DNA of 64,000 nt from Microthyrium microscopicum (Eukaryota; Ascomycota; Dothideomycetes; Microthyriales; Microthyriaceae): the NCBI GenBank assembly GCA_010405405.1, contig MU004234.1:2399988-2463987 (forward strand), in the 5' to 3' direction. The position numbers and the translations under genes are program-made. The notes beneath the pieces were generated by a model that saw nothing but the letters and a program-made list of their open reading frames with translations, was not told the DNA's origin and made no database searches. Positions 11,364 to 23,188 of the stretch are shown piece by piece; positions within the stretch are counted from its first letter, which is position 1, and each line of letters starts with the position of its first letter.

Positions 11364-13183
11364 ATGTCTCGACGAATAACACCATCCGAAACTAAGGTCG
11401 AGCAAAACCGAGCGACGCTGAAAAGTCTTGTCAAACTCGAAGGCAATAAAAGCTGTGCCGACTGCAAGAGAAACAAGCGTATGTTGCATATCGCTCCACC
11501 TAATCTTTGGAGCCTTTGCGTACAGTTCACTAATGTTCCTGAATAGATCCACGATGGGCAAGCTGGAACCTCGGTATCTTTGTTTGCATACGATGCTCCG
11601 GTATACATCGCGGAATGGGTACACACATTAGTCGCGTCAAATCGGTGGATCTAGACTCTTGGACGGACGAGCAGACACAGAGCATGATCAAGTGGGGCAA
11701 CTCTCGAGCGAATAAGTTAGTGGACAGCTTTTGTTATGGTGATGGCTCTTGCTGACAGGTCTACAGATACTGGGAAGCGAAATTGGCTCCTGGTCATGTC
11801 CCCTCCGAGAACAAAATCGAGAACTATATCCGCACAAAGTACGAATCGAAGCGATGGACTATGGAAGGACCAATGCCCGATCCTTCTTCTTTGGATGATG
11901 AAAATGAGGGAGCGGTATGTTATTCAGAGATATGGCTTATGCACATGATTAATATGTCACAGGCTTCAGCTTCAGCTGCACCAGTAGAACGATCCTCATC
12001 CCAGCGACAAGCTCCAGCCTCGAGGGCGGCACCAAAGAACTCAGTCGACTTGTTTGGTGAGAGTATATCGGCTCCTCCTCGACCTTCAACTGGCCCTCCT
12101 TTGGGCACACAACCGCCAGCCAAGGCAGATGCAGCAGTACCGAAGCAGACCAAAGCATCAGAATCACTTCTAGGGTTCGACTTCTTTGGAGCTGCACCAG
12201 CACCTGCAGCAAGGTCTACACCCGATATTACTGGTGGAGCAGCACCGCCGTCAGGTCCTTCCAAGGCCGATCTCAAGCAATCAATTCTATCATTATACTC
12301 GTCAACACCAAAACCAACTCCGCAACCACAAGTTCAATCTCCAGGTTTTGGTGGGCTCCAAAATCCTCAACAAGGCCACCAAACCCAATCTTCATTCGGT
12401 GGCATGACAGACGCATTCAGTTCCCTTGGAGTATCCTCACCTCCAATCTCTCAACCACAAAGCAAGCCATCCGCCTTTGACAGTCTCACCAGCAGCTTCG
12501 CCAGCCCGCGCGCAACATCTACAACTACCACAACTCCTTCACTTGGAGCCGGCGGAAGCTTCTTTGATGCCGCACCCAAATCACCTCCTGTCACTGAACA
12601 ATCTCACACTGCCCGCGCTCCTAGCACTGGTGGTTGGGGCGATCTCCTTTCCTCCACACCTGCCGCACCCGCTACTCAACCCAAGCCCGCTCAAACCATG
12701 TCCTCCGACCTCTTCGATCTCAGCGCGCCAGCTCCACCCACCGCCAGCAATACCGCCCAACCAGCCGCGTCCAACCCCATGTCCTCCATGTCCTCCGCCT
12801 TCAACCTCTCCTCCAACGCACCCCAAGCAGCAGCCGCCGCACCAGCATCCAAACAAGCAGGTGGCTTCTCCAGTCTAGGCGGTATGGACGCCTGGGGCTC
12901 GTCGAACGTGTGGGGTGCAGAGTCAAATACAACTGCACCTGCAGCAGCAGCAGCTACCAACACGGCACAATCGCCACCTATGATGGACGCCGGCTGGGGG
13001 TCAAGCTCTGTGGCAACCACGAAAAGCACCAAGCCAGCTGAAACGACGATTGCAGGCGACGAGGACTTTGGCGGTTGGAACAGTGCACCGGCGGCGCCGT
13101 CACCAGCTCCAGCAAACAATGGCGGTTCAGGAGCAAAGGGATTTGGCGGTAATGATGACTTGTTTGGTAATGTGTGGGGCTAG
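11364..13183 (+). CDS. ArfGAP domain protein (Age2/SMAP-like)
   Basis: This is a GTPase-activating protein for Arf GTPases, acting in vesicle budding at the Golgi and endosomes. Four exons: 11364-11478, 11547-11715, 11767-11914 and 11963-13183, about 550 aa. The zinc finger uses Cys31, Cys34, Cys52 and Cys55 (CADC ... CIRC), followed by [19 protein letters not shown] with the catalytic arginine in IHRG. The Trp pairs RWASWN and KYWEAKLAP are typical. The long C-terminal part is Ser/Pro/Ala/Gln-rich and repeats short acidic-aromatic motifs ([29 protein letters not shown]) that resemble clathrin- and adaptor-binding peptides. The last intron (11915-11962) is 48 nt, a multiple of three, so retention would only insert residues. 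The gene is convergent with the next, 120 bp apart. Confidence 0.9.
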
Positions 13184-13303
13184 GTTGTAGACACAGGAGG
13201 CAGTATGTACCGTTAGGACTTTATGAAAACTATAACACATGAACAGTCAGCACATCACTGCAATTCATCACGGTCATCAATTCATATCAACTTGCTATGA
13301 TAG

Positions 13304-14296
13304 TCATAACTCCTCCCTAACCTTCCTGCTCCCACCACTATCACTCCCCAGCGTGTACCGCCCAAAGAACTCCATAATAATACTCGACGCGTTGAAACTC
13401 GCAACTCCATGCCCCTCCCGCCCATTATCGCTATTCTTCTTTGTACTAGGCCAATCATGCCCCAGCGTCCTATCATAGTACCCAGTCACCATCCCATTGC
13501 CAAAAGTATGCACTTGCACATCCCTACTCAACCGACTCGTCACATTCTGCGGCGTAAAATCATCGCGTTCAGCCCAAGAGCGGAGATAGTGCGGTATACT
13601 TGGAAGACACGCATTTCGGCGCTCACCGCCTTCGTAACTAATTGTGTCGTCCTTGCCGCCATGGAACTCTAGGAAGGGAATAAGTCGTGAAGCCTTGCAG
13701 GATATGGACACGGTGTCGGCGTCACAGTCGTCGGCTGGGGTGGTGGTGTAGAATGCGCCGGATACTGCGGCGAAGGCGGCGATTAGTGAGGATGTGGTTG
13801 GGTGGCAGGCGAGTTGGCCTACGAAGCCGCCGCCTTGGGACTTGCCGGTGGCGTAGATTTTCGTGCTGTCTATTCGGTGTGCGGTGGATGTGTGCGTTGT
13901 TGAGAGGTGCTTTAGGAGAGTGGTTGTGAAGAGGATATCGTTTGTTTTTACGCCTGGTGCGCCTTGCCACATGTTTTCAATTCCTTGGGGATAGACGATG
14001 ATATTATCGTTGTTGAAGAAGGGCGTTGTGAGGAGGTCTAGCTTGAGCTGGCTAGTAGCTGTTCGGGATCGAGCGTGATATGATAGAATGAGTGATCGAG
14101 GGGTTGGTGAGGACTTGTAGTTTGCTGGTAGGAAAAGAACATAGCTTCGCTCTGTTTTGCCTACACATATCGTTTGGTTTTTGGCTGTTCCTGGTTCTTG
14201 GGGAAAGTTTGACGTTTGGCATTTTGCTGCGCCAGCAACATGAGCGCTGAGGAGTAGTCCGAGGGCCAGAAGATTTCCAAGAAGTGGTGAACACAT
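13304..14296 (-). CDS. Secreted feruloyl-esterase/CE1-like hydrolase
   Basis: This is a predicted extracellular esterase of the CE1/polyhydroxybutyrate-depolymerase-like fold, probably cutting ester-linked phenolics on plant cell-wall polysaccharide. It is intronless, 330 aa. Residues 1-23 form a signal peptide (LLGNLLALGLLLSAHVAGA). The nucleophile motif GKSQGGG places Ser at about 153. VYPQGIENMWQG lines the active-site region, FLEFHGGKDDTISYEGG supplies the likely Asp, and RTLGHDWPS the likely His. Cysteine spacing is typical of feruloyl esterase type C/D proteins. Substrate is inferred from the family only; acetyl-xylan esterase is the alternative. Confidence 0.85.
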   Translation of the reverse strand: MCSPLLGNLLALGLLLSAHVAGAAKCQTSNFPQEPGTAKNQTICVGKTERSYVLFLPANYKSSPTPRSLILSYHARSRTATSQLKLDLLTTPFFNNDNIIVYPQGIENMWQGAPGVKTNDILFTTTLLKHLSTTHTSTAHRIDSTKIYATGKSQGGGFVGQLACHPTTSSLIAAFAAVSGAFYTTTPADDCDADTVSISCKASRLIPFLEFHGGKDDTISYEGGERRNACLPSIPHYLRSWAERDDFTPQNVTSRLSRDVQVHTFGNGMVTGYYDRTLGHDWPSTKKNSDNGREGHGVASFNASSIIMEFFGRYTLGSDSGGSRKVREEL

Positions 14297-15150
14297 CTTT
14301 AGTTCTTGTTATGTGACTTGTTGGAGGCAGCAACTCATGATATGCCAACAATGAGATAATTCCTAAATATAGACATACTATCGGTAAATTGTTGAAGGGG
14401 CCATGTTCACTGATGCTGAGAATTGGTGGTACTAAGCGGGGGTTTGATGGCACAGACCAAAAGAAGTTGTTCCCGTAAATCGTGGACAGTGGAGACAATT
14501 AGATTTCTGTAGAACCTGTGAGGTTTTCTTGTGTGATGTGTGTTCTAGCAGTGAATCTTGAACGGTTTCATGGCCTGTTCAAGATCGGAGGTTACATTTG
14601 AGATCTGAAAGAGGGTCCGCACGGGGTATGCTAGGATATGCTGGTCTTGATCATACGAACTAGAAAAGGTCTCAACGATAATTAGGGGAAGAAGCCAGGT
14701 AAGATCCGCCAGGTATTCTCGACGGGAAACATCCTGTTTTGAGGTTTTATCAAAGTCGAGGGTTGATCTTTTTCCACGGGCTCTGCATGGCAGATTTGAG
14801 CAGGGGATTGATGTACACCCCCCGATGCATTTGATAATTACTATTAACTTGTATGAGGGCAGCTGGTACTGTTTGATTTTTAGCAATTAGACTATTGACA
14901 TATCCAATGATAAACACACCAGAGCAACCTTGGGTAAACGAATGATCATGGAATCTGCTACGTGCAAATTATCCTAAGACAGTATGAGCGTGCGATACAG
15001 AGGCAGTCGTCAACGATCCTATACTCACTCGTTTGACAGCCTTGTTCATAGAAATATATCAGCACTGAAGCTTTAGTTGGTGGTGTCTTCCTCATCATAA
15101 CAAAGCCTTACTTCGTGCTCCGGCGATACAGGGGAAGTAGGCGCGTCCAA
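14297..15150. other. intergenic region between esterase and luc7
   Basis: Both flanking genes run on the minus strand, so this holds the esterase promoter and the luc7 3' region. The open frames present are short and featureless. I see nothing else. Confidence 0.45.
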
Positions 15151-16126
15151 CTACCACCGACGACCTCCTCTGAATCCTCCTCCACGACCGCCGTACCCAC
15201 CGCCGCCTCCTCTTGGATATCCTCCTGAGCGGCCGCCGTAGCCTCTATCCCCATAATCCCCACCACCAGGACCATTATCGTCTTGCTGTCTTGAAGGTGG
15301 AGCTCGTCCTTTGAGCTCTTTCTGAAGCGCCTCGTATGTTTTGCGCATTTGCGCATAGCCCAGATGCATCTTTCCGTAGAAATGATCTGCCAGTCGACGG
15401 TCGTTGTCTAGTCTGCTGAGGTAGGCTCCACACACATCGCAGACTTGTAGCTTTTGGTGACCCGATGGTCCGGACGTATCTGATAGTGCTTTGAGCTCTC
15501 TTTCGCGATCTTCTTTGGTATACTTCGCTTGACGAATCTTGAAGAAATCCTGGACTGCTTGGTTGACGGCGCCAAGTTCACTCAAGGTTTCGATTTCTTG
15601 TAGACCGATCTCGATGGTATTTGTATGGTCGGATATCTGCTTAAGCTTCAAGAAGTTAGCATTGCTACGCGAAGAATGAATCGGGCTAACTTACTAGAGC
15701 ATTGGTTTGCCGTATTTCATCGGGTGTCTTCTCGAGTCTTCTTTGCGCCGTATCGATTCTTCGATTACACTCGTCGACGTATTTTTGCATGTCTCTTAAG
15801 TAATCAAAGTCAAATCCCCATTTTCGCTTCTGCTCGTCGGTTGCAGCATCGTATTCGGCTTTCAGCGCTTCGCTATGAGTCTTCGTGCATGGACCGAAAT
15901 CTTGTTTGGTGTTGGTGAATAGGTCATGAGGACATGTTCCGGCGAGGTATGAGCGGCACACCTTTGGATCAGTTATGCTGAGCTGCGGTGCTCTTGGCCC
16001 TGGACCACTCATGTACTGGTCTCCCATCAACTGCTCTAGAAATTGCGGTTCATGTTAGTTGCATGTTCTTGAAGAAATGAACTCCTTGCGGTGCTTACCT
16101 AGCAGTTTCCGTTGCTCTGCCGCCAT
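15151..16126 (-). CDS. luc7: U1 snRNP component Luc7
   Basis: Luc7 belongs to the U1 snRNP and helps select 5' splice sites. Three exons on the minus strand, 16126-16099, 16035-15695 and 15645-15151, give about 287 aa. The start MAAEQRKLL leads into EQLMGDQYM across the first junction. The N-terminal CCCH zinc finger is in the segment PKVCRSYLAGTCPHDLF ... FGPCTKTHSE. Coiled-coil helices follow (ECNRRIDTAQRRLEKTPDE, then QEIETLSELGAVNQA). The second finger, C2H2 type, reads QVCDVCGAYLSRLDNDRRLA ... HFYGKMHLGY. The tail is an RGG-rich RNA-binding region ending RGGRRW. Length and order fit the family. The gene is divergent from gpi16. Confidence 0.95.
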
Positions 16127-16546
16127 GCTTTCGTTTGCGCTGGTTTCTCAGCTATGTAGTTAATATGGCGTTGAGGTCTTAGAGTGTCAGAAGAGTTGCT
16201 AAAGGCCGTCGGTGGATGCGGAGGTTGAATGTTGAAAGTTGAAGGCTGAGGACTGCTCCGGACCTTGAGAAAGTGGCAGCTTTAAAATTAGCGCGGCACG
16301 TCTCAACGCGCATAGACGCGCGCTAATCCCATATTTCGACAGAGTGTTCTGATACTATATATTCTGACTGTCCTTAGACACATATCTCCAACCATTATTT
16401 CAGGAAACACACAGTTCCTCTTGGACTTTTGAAGCTGAGAGTCTCGTACTGCGAATTTGGACCGACTTTACTGCCTTTCTACCTCCACGGAGAACTGACG
16501 AAACGATTGACTCCCATTCATGATGTTTTGAGATGCGCCATGTGCA
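16127..16546. promoter_or_regulatory. Divergent luc7/gpi16 promoter with ACGCG boxes in an inverted repeat
   Basis: A 420-bp shared upstream region. A perfect 9-bp inverted repeat, ATTAGCGCG at 16287-16295 and CGCGCTAAT at 16319-16327, encloses two ACGCG boxes at 16306 and 16316. ACGCG is the core of the fungal MBF (MluI cell-cycle box) site; whether MBF binds here is inference. The gpi16 side is pyrimidine-rich towards its start codon. Confidence 0.45.
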
Positions 16547-18448
16547 ATGATCTTTAGAATCTTTCTTTCCCTTCTCCTGCTGCTCCCGCTAGCATGCTGC
16601 TCAGACTACCATGAAAAACTCCTTCTTCGGCCGCTTCCTGGAAACGCGCTCCTAGCCTCCTTCAACTTCCGAAGCAATGCGACAGCAAACTCGTTTGATG
16701 AACAGAACTTTCGTTACTTCCCTAGGTCGTTCGGTCAGATCCTCCAACATGCACATACAAAAGAACTACATTTGCGGTTCAGTGTAGGAAGATGGGACGC
16801 AGAGACATGGGGCGCTAGACCTTGGAATGGTGCTAGAGAAGGCGGAACAGGTGTGGAGTTATGGGCATGGGTTGAAGCAAAGTCGGATGAAGAGTATGAT
16901 ACTACAATACTAGCGGGGAGAACGTTGCTGATATGATGTAGAGCAAACTCGAGATGGTTGACGCTCACGAATGCGCTCTCTGGACTATTCTGCGCCTCTC
17001 TAAATTTCATTGATTCCACGAGGACTATCCGGCCTATGAAGACTTTCGAACCAGAAGGACTGCATCCAAAGTCGATGTTACCCAACTTACAACTTCTGCA
17101 TGGTGTTCTTCCTCACGAGGTTGTTTGCACGGAAAACCTGACCCCTTTCGTTAAGCTCCTACCGTGTAAGGGAAAGGCAGGAATTTCTAGTCTGCTCGAT
17201 GGCCATAAGCTTTTTGATGCATCTTGGCAGGTCATGTCTATTGACGTCCGGCCAATATGCCATGGAGATGATGAGTCAAACTGTATCCTTGAGATCGAGC
17301 AGACTGTAGACATGGTATTGGACCGAGAGAGATCCAAGAGGCCGAGAGGTATGATATGATCCTTAGTTGCTAGGCGGTATTGACCATAAACAGACAATCC
17401 AATTCCTCGCCCGCTTCCAATGGATCAAATAGAATGCGATGTCTCCAAACCATATCACGCAGAAGACTCCTGCTATCCCCTGGAGAAATCCTCTGAACCA
17501 GCTTGGGATCTCGCAGAAATATTTGGACGCCATATCAAAGGCGACTGCCCTATAACCGGAGATGATTCAATGACAGTTTGTGTCAACACACAACCAGAAC
17601 GCATCATCAACGTCTTTACCAATCCCGAAGATCAAGACTTTGGTATGAAGAAGATCCCTGAAGAGAACCTCACCTGCTTTGAACCTCCATCCAATGGAAC
17701 CGACTTCAGCCTGAGTTTCCCAGAACAGAACATGACCACTCCACTCCCCTTAGCCTCACCGCGTATTCACGCTTTCCGCTCCATCACAGGCTACGGCCAA
17801 GAACGAGGCGGCATACAAGCCATCATCCAAAACCCATCCTCCACAGAACCTTTAGACGTGATATACCTAGAGTCTCTCCCATGGTACATGAAACCATATC
17901 TCCACACCCTACGCTCCCAGCTCTCCCCACCATCCACCATCCAGCCCATCAAAGAGACCTATTACCGCCCAGCACTCGACCGTCGTCGCGGCACTCATCT
18001 CGAACTCAAATTACACATCCCACCGGGCTCCTCGCTCACACTAACCTACGACATTGAAAAGGCCATCCTACGCTACACGGAGTACCCACCGGATGCGAAT
18101 CGTGGTTTTGACGTTGCGCCTGCCGCTATTCGCGTCTTACCTGGACCGAACGACGCCGTCGATGAGGATACACGACGTCGCGGCATCTATGTACGCACGA
18201 CGTCGCTTTTGCTACCGTTACCGACGCCGGATTTCAGCATGCCGTATAATGTGATCATCCTCACGAGCACGGTAATGGCACTGGGTTTTGGTGGTATCTT
18301 TAATATCTTGGTAAGGAGGTTTGTTGCGGCTGACGAGGTGCCTGAGAACAAGTTGCCTTTGGCATTGACGGCGCTGGTGGCGAGGTTTAGAGGCAGGATA
18401 CGGCAGGTAATCACAAAAGCGATGGGGAATAGAGAGAAAACGGAGTGA
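16547..18448 (+). CDS. gpi16: GPI transamidase subunit Gpi16 (PIG-T)
   Basis: This is a subunit of the ER-membrane complex that replaces a C-terminal signal with a GPI anchor. Three exons, 16547-16893, 16942-17348 and 17394-18448, give about 602 aa. A signal peptide (residues 1-19, FLSLLLLLPLACCSDYHE) precedes the family motifs: LLLRPLPGNALLASF, SFGQILQHAHTKELHL, GVELWAW, and, right after intron 1, the hallmark WLTLTNALSGLFCASLNFID. Later come LLHGVLPHEVVCTENLTPF, LPCKGKAGISSLLDGHKLFD and SLPWYMKPYLHTL. One transmembrane segment near residue 540 (YNVIILTSTVMALGFGGIF) is followed by a short basic cytosolic tail. It works with GPI8, GAA1 and others to anchor proteins such as the GH72 and PLB proteins encoded here. 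Confidence 0.95.
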
Positions 18449-18667
18449 AAGAATATTTTGACAAGAAATCCAATATCACCTTTTCTTGGTGTGTGATCTT
18501 AGGGCGTTGAGATTTTGTCCACAAATTTATCATTTTTGATGGCACGCGTAGTATTTGAAGATTTTGTATTAATGAGCTTAGGCATTTCATCGGGTACTTA
18601 TACAAACAGCCTTTAGAGCTCCGAACACCACCAATGCTACGCTATGCTAAACAGGACGAAGAGTCGT

Positions 18668-19829
18668 TTACCACAGGGTATATCCACCATCGATGATCAG
18701 GTCGGATCCCGTCATGAACGACGAACCGTCCGAAGCCAGGAACACAGCCAATGTATTCAACTCCGTGACATCACCCAAACGACCCATCGGAGTGCGCTCC
18801 TTCCAGATGACCTTCTGACTCTCGAGCTTTGGATCGCGGTTCAGCTCGGTGTCCATGTATCCTGGCGAGATGGAGTTGACGCGGACATTGTACTTTGCCC
18901 ACTCCGCGGCGAGGGACTTGGTCAGTTGGATCACGCCAGCTTTGGACGCATTGTAGCAAGATTGCTGTTGCGGATAATTGACGATGGAACCGGACATGGA
19001 TGCGATGTTGATGATGGAGCCTGGTTGACGGGCCTCGATCATGCGTTTGCCGACCTCACGGCACACGAAAAAGGTGCCGTTGAGATTGATATTGACGAGA
19101 TTCCGGAACTTCTCATCCGGGTATGTCTCCGCAGGAAGGTTGGAACTGGCTAGGTCAGCATATATTTCCGTTCGAATGTGGCCCTATTCTTACTCCGCAA
19201 TTCCAGCAGCATTGATCACAACATCGAGCTTGCCAAAGTGGTCATGAGCAGCTGCGACAGCATCCGCAACACCAGCAGCATCGCGCACATCAACACGGAT
19301 GAACTTGGTCGCGACACCAGTATCAGCCTTTAGCTTCTCTGCAGACACCATTCCAAGAGCCTCCTGAAAATCGAGGATGGCGATGCCTTTGATGCCCGCT
19401 TCGGCAAGACCTTGCGCCATATTGTAGCCCAAACCACGGGCGCCGCTGAATTTTCATTAGCCTCTCACATTCCTCGCAAAATCTCAAAGGCTTACCCAGT
19501 GATAAGCGCAATCTTCCCACCCAAACTCAGATTCTTCATAGTCGTTGGCAACTGGCTCACGACCTCTTTCTCCAACGCACTAGCCTCACGGCTCAAGTCC
19601 TTGGAAATACCACCTACGTCAGGTTAGAACGAGCACATCTATCAGTATAGCCGCTGGGCTTACGAGCATGCTCCTCGAGCACTTCGTGAGTAGGTAAATG
19701 AATATCCTTTTTGGCGCACTGGGAGGCCGAGAACGTACGACGGGGAACGAACGAGGTGGTCATTCGAGGAGCAAAAGAGAGCGCTTTAGAAGCGCGAGTA
19801 GCAGATGATAGGGTCTTCATTGAGAACAT
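18668..19829 (-). CDS. SDR, D-arabinitol 2-dehydrogenase-like, with probable mitochondrial presequence
   Basis: This is a short-chain dehydrogenase/reductase acting on polyols or ketoses (arabinitol/ribulose, sorbose or mannitol type). Four exons on the minus strand, 19829-19664, 19613-19496, 19445-19194 and 19145-18668, about 337 aa. The cofactor motif ALITGGARGLG lies at 92-101 and NAAG near 173. The active site SMSGS ... YNASK has Tyr243 and Lys247. The C-terminus FMTGSDLIIDGGYTLW is typical of the Sou2/arabinitol dehydrogenase group. The first 40 residues are basic, Ser-rich and free of acidic residues (MFSMKTLSSATRASKALSF), like a mitochondrial targeting peptide. That is less usual for this group, whose core would start near residue 85. 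Polyol specificity is an inference. Confidence 0.88.
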
Positions 19830-22800
19830 GGTGATGGTAGAAATTGTGGGATTGTAGGGTGTGTTGATGATAGGGAGAAGAAGGAGGATGAATGTTTGTA
19901 GTGAGGGTTGAAGGATGGATGATGAAGAAAGTTAGAGGACTAGTAGTGAGCACAGCGGTTATAGGGATTCATAAAAGAATTTGGAGGTTACTTGAAGGTT
20001 CAAAATAGGTGGGTGAAGAGTGTTGAGTTATAGGTGAGGGTGGTTGTGCTCTTCCTAAAGAGGAAAATGCGACAACATGCTACGCAAACGAGAAAGAGCG
20101 ACCGGTTTGGGCACTTTCGATCAAGGCCACATGATATGCTAATTGAAACACTATGCTATTATAAGGTAGCTCGACCTTAAGCATCTATCGTACTTGACAT
20201 ATAAATCAGAAAGGTAGCTGTTTGGGGGTGGTTATAAAGACATCACTTGGAAAGCAGTTGTAGGTCGTAGCAAACCTCCCAGTCGAGGCATTTGGAGGTA
20301 GCAGAAATTTCATGTTTAGAAGATATACTCAATTGGTTGTAGAATGATGATGTCAAATTGCCAGTAGTATATGGCAAGACAATGGAATCTGGCCAAGGGC
20401 GCAACAAGCACAGATCCGACTGACGACTTGAACAAGCAGCCCCTCGTTTGTTCTTTACAAGTCGATGGCTCCTGTCACAATCGATCCATTTTGTTCAAGA
20501 TGTGACAGTTCTTTCAATTGTTGGGCAAAAATCCAGTGATCCGGGCATGTTTTCAAGGCTGCAAAAAAGGTAAATTGTGCTTGTGCAGGATTCGTGCTTG
20601 GTGCTTGCTGTCATCAAAGAGCAAAGAGACTATTCTGTAACGTCATATCAATGTCCTCCTTGAGCTGCCTCGATATCTAGCAGAATCGACTATTTATACA
20701 GCAAAGATGAAGTTGGAGTAGAGAAGGGCGAAGGACGAAATATTTGGTGAAAATATGTAGGCCCGTGCATACGAACCCCGGATGCTCGCGTGGCCGTAGA
20801 TTCAGCACGCGCTGGGTCCCGCCTCAACTGCAAATCTGAAGATCACAACTGACGAGCCAACAACTTCCTAGTTTTATGCGGATACAGATTGGTGATAGAA
20901 TGCCGTGCGAAAGCTTAATACTCTTAGTCACAACATCAACAAATACCGAAATCAGAAAGGAACCAATGCAGTGACAACGTCACAGCAACTACCTGACAGA
21001 AATTAGCGATACAAGTGGATGAAAGACAATTTCGTGGTTGGTGGAAGCTGAAGAAGGAAATCAGAAAGAAAAGACCAAAAAGCAAAAAGGGAAGAAAATT
21101 TGGGATGACCCCAGATTTGATCCGACCAACTGGAATTCAAGGAAAGCGAAAGGTAAGGCACGCCACCAGCCGTTTGTGCATGCAACTCACAGCGCTCTTG
21201 GCGATTCGTGAGAGGCCCAAACAAGTCAAACGACTCCCCGGTTTTTCCAAACTCTGGCACCCTGCCCTGCGGACGGCACAAGCTGCCTTCCGCCTTGCAG
21301 CAGAGCCGCCTGGACTCTCGTCGTATACTGGGCGCGACGGGGTAATCAGTATAAACAGCTGGAGGGCGGCCTCTATCAATAATACATGGTCTTGCACATA
21401 TGCTACAACATTCAACTCGGTCTTTGGATCCCTTCAAGGCGTCGTACTACTTGCTTTCATGGGAGGTCCTTGATGGATGGACGAGCAAGAGACCAAACAC
21501 AGCATACCCCTCATTGGTTTAGAGTTGGTGTCTGGTCACAACGGCGGAGCATGCCTAGTTTGGCGAGAACCGAATGCTGCATGGCGACTTTTGGATGGTA
21601 GAGTTGACAGCAAGGTAACTACTACTCCGCAGCACAGTAACCTTTGAGCAGAGTGCAGATCCGAGCCGCAGGCATATAAATGGCGACAAGCTCTTATGTG
21701 ACTTCAAGACCCGTCCTTCCGTCGTGGGGGAAGACATGGCCTTAATATATATTCCTTGCCAAGGATGACAAGGCAACAGAACAGTTGGACTATTGACCTT
21801 TCACAATTGAGCTAGATGGATTATCTAGTCTGTCATTTCCTACGTAAACATAACGCTAGCGGAGGAATTCTGGAAACGTAGCGGTGGAAACTCCGGTACT
21901 GTACCATACCTGTATATTTGCTGGGAGCCTGGGACGGTTTGAGTGTCGAAATGCCCCCCACATCAGGGTTCGCTGACTTTGGTTCAGGCCTCCAGGGTCT
22001 TGTGGCCGAAATGGTGAATAATTGGGTCCGCAGAATAGGTGGGGCGCGATTCCCCATTCACTCTGGGTGGTAGAACGGTGCTGGAGGCGCATTCTAAGGA
22101 GACTGTCTGGCCAAAATATCATTCTTATCAAGCTACCTTATGTTTAGGGACTGGTGGACTATGTTACTTGAAAGCATCATTTCAAGAAGTTAGCCAGCAG
22201 TTAACATTTGTCTTGAAGAAAAGTGATTGATATTGGGCCCAGGTTATTATAGCGAGCCATGGTATTCTTGGCTAGTGGCGTATTGTATTAGTAGGCCGGG
22301 ATAATATGCCTAAAGCAGCAAAGATTTGCAGTGATAGAGAGGATAGTCCATAAATTGTGTAAGAGAAACAGATTACTAATAATGTGCTCAAGGCTAGTGG
22401 GCATCCTCCATTTGAAGCCCATCAACCGGACCATATGTTGAGCGTGAACTGGAAGCGGGCTGCGGCTTCCCAGCATGGGCTCATCTCTGACCTCAGTAGT
22501 CTGTACGGTCTACGGAGTAGTCAAATCATCCTTCCAAGTTTCCGCCAGACTGGACATCATCTAGCAGCACACTGTCATTGCGAATCGTCCGCCATTACCA
22601 CTGCCACCACTAACACAAGTCGCGATTCTTGTCTTTGTCGCACTCGCTCGAGCTTACGCTGTCTGGAATCCATTGTAACCGCTGGAACCGTCCTCATTTT
22701 CACTTGCGACCCGACTGTCTGGCTTCCATCAGGATTTTCACCACTACTCCATCTTCTACTTGCACGCTCATCGCGCCTCGTGTCACACAACAAGACGTAT

Positions 22801-23188
22801 TCAGCCTTTCCCCCCAGAGAACGCCTTCCTGTGCGATCAGCCTCTACTTTCCTTATAGAGCGACTTGCTGGTCTTATCAAAAACAGTCGCTATTCTGTGA
22901 CCTTTGACGCAAGAAACAATTGAATAGTGCCCTGCGTCCATGGCCGTTGGCTGAGAGTGAGTTATGCTCCTGCATCTTTTCATGCCTACATTGGCCCCTG
23001 CTTCTGTTCACTGTCGAAAACTTGCTCATTATTTGCCGTTTTAATAAAACATGCCAATCCCCTTAAACTTCACTATTTTGTCATCTCCCGCAGGATCAAC
23101 TGATGCGTTGTCTTACCCAATACTCACATCATGACAGTTGTGACTCTCCCAGCCAACGTTGTTATCAAGTCTGTCTGTGAAAACAGAC
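19830..23188. other. long non-coding stretch upstream of the copper-fist gene
   Basis: In 3.36 kb I find no gene I can support. Frames of 140-180 codons at 21003-21473 and 22384-22923 lack domains, splice logic and balanced composition. The first 200-300 bp is the promoter of the SDR. The C/T-rich part from about 22560 to 23180 looks like promoter and 5' leader of the copper-fist regulator. Confidence 0.5.

Noticed and set aside
20900-22930. Open frames of 90-180 codons on both strands
   Set aside because: No domains, odd composition, no splice context; several overlap each other in different frames.
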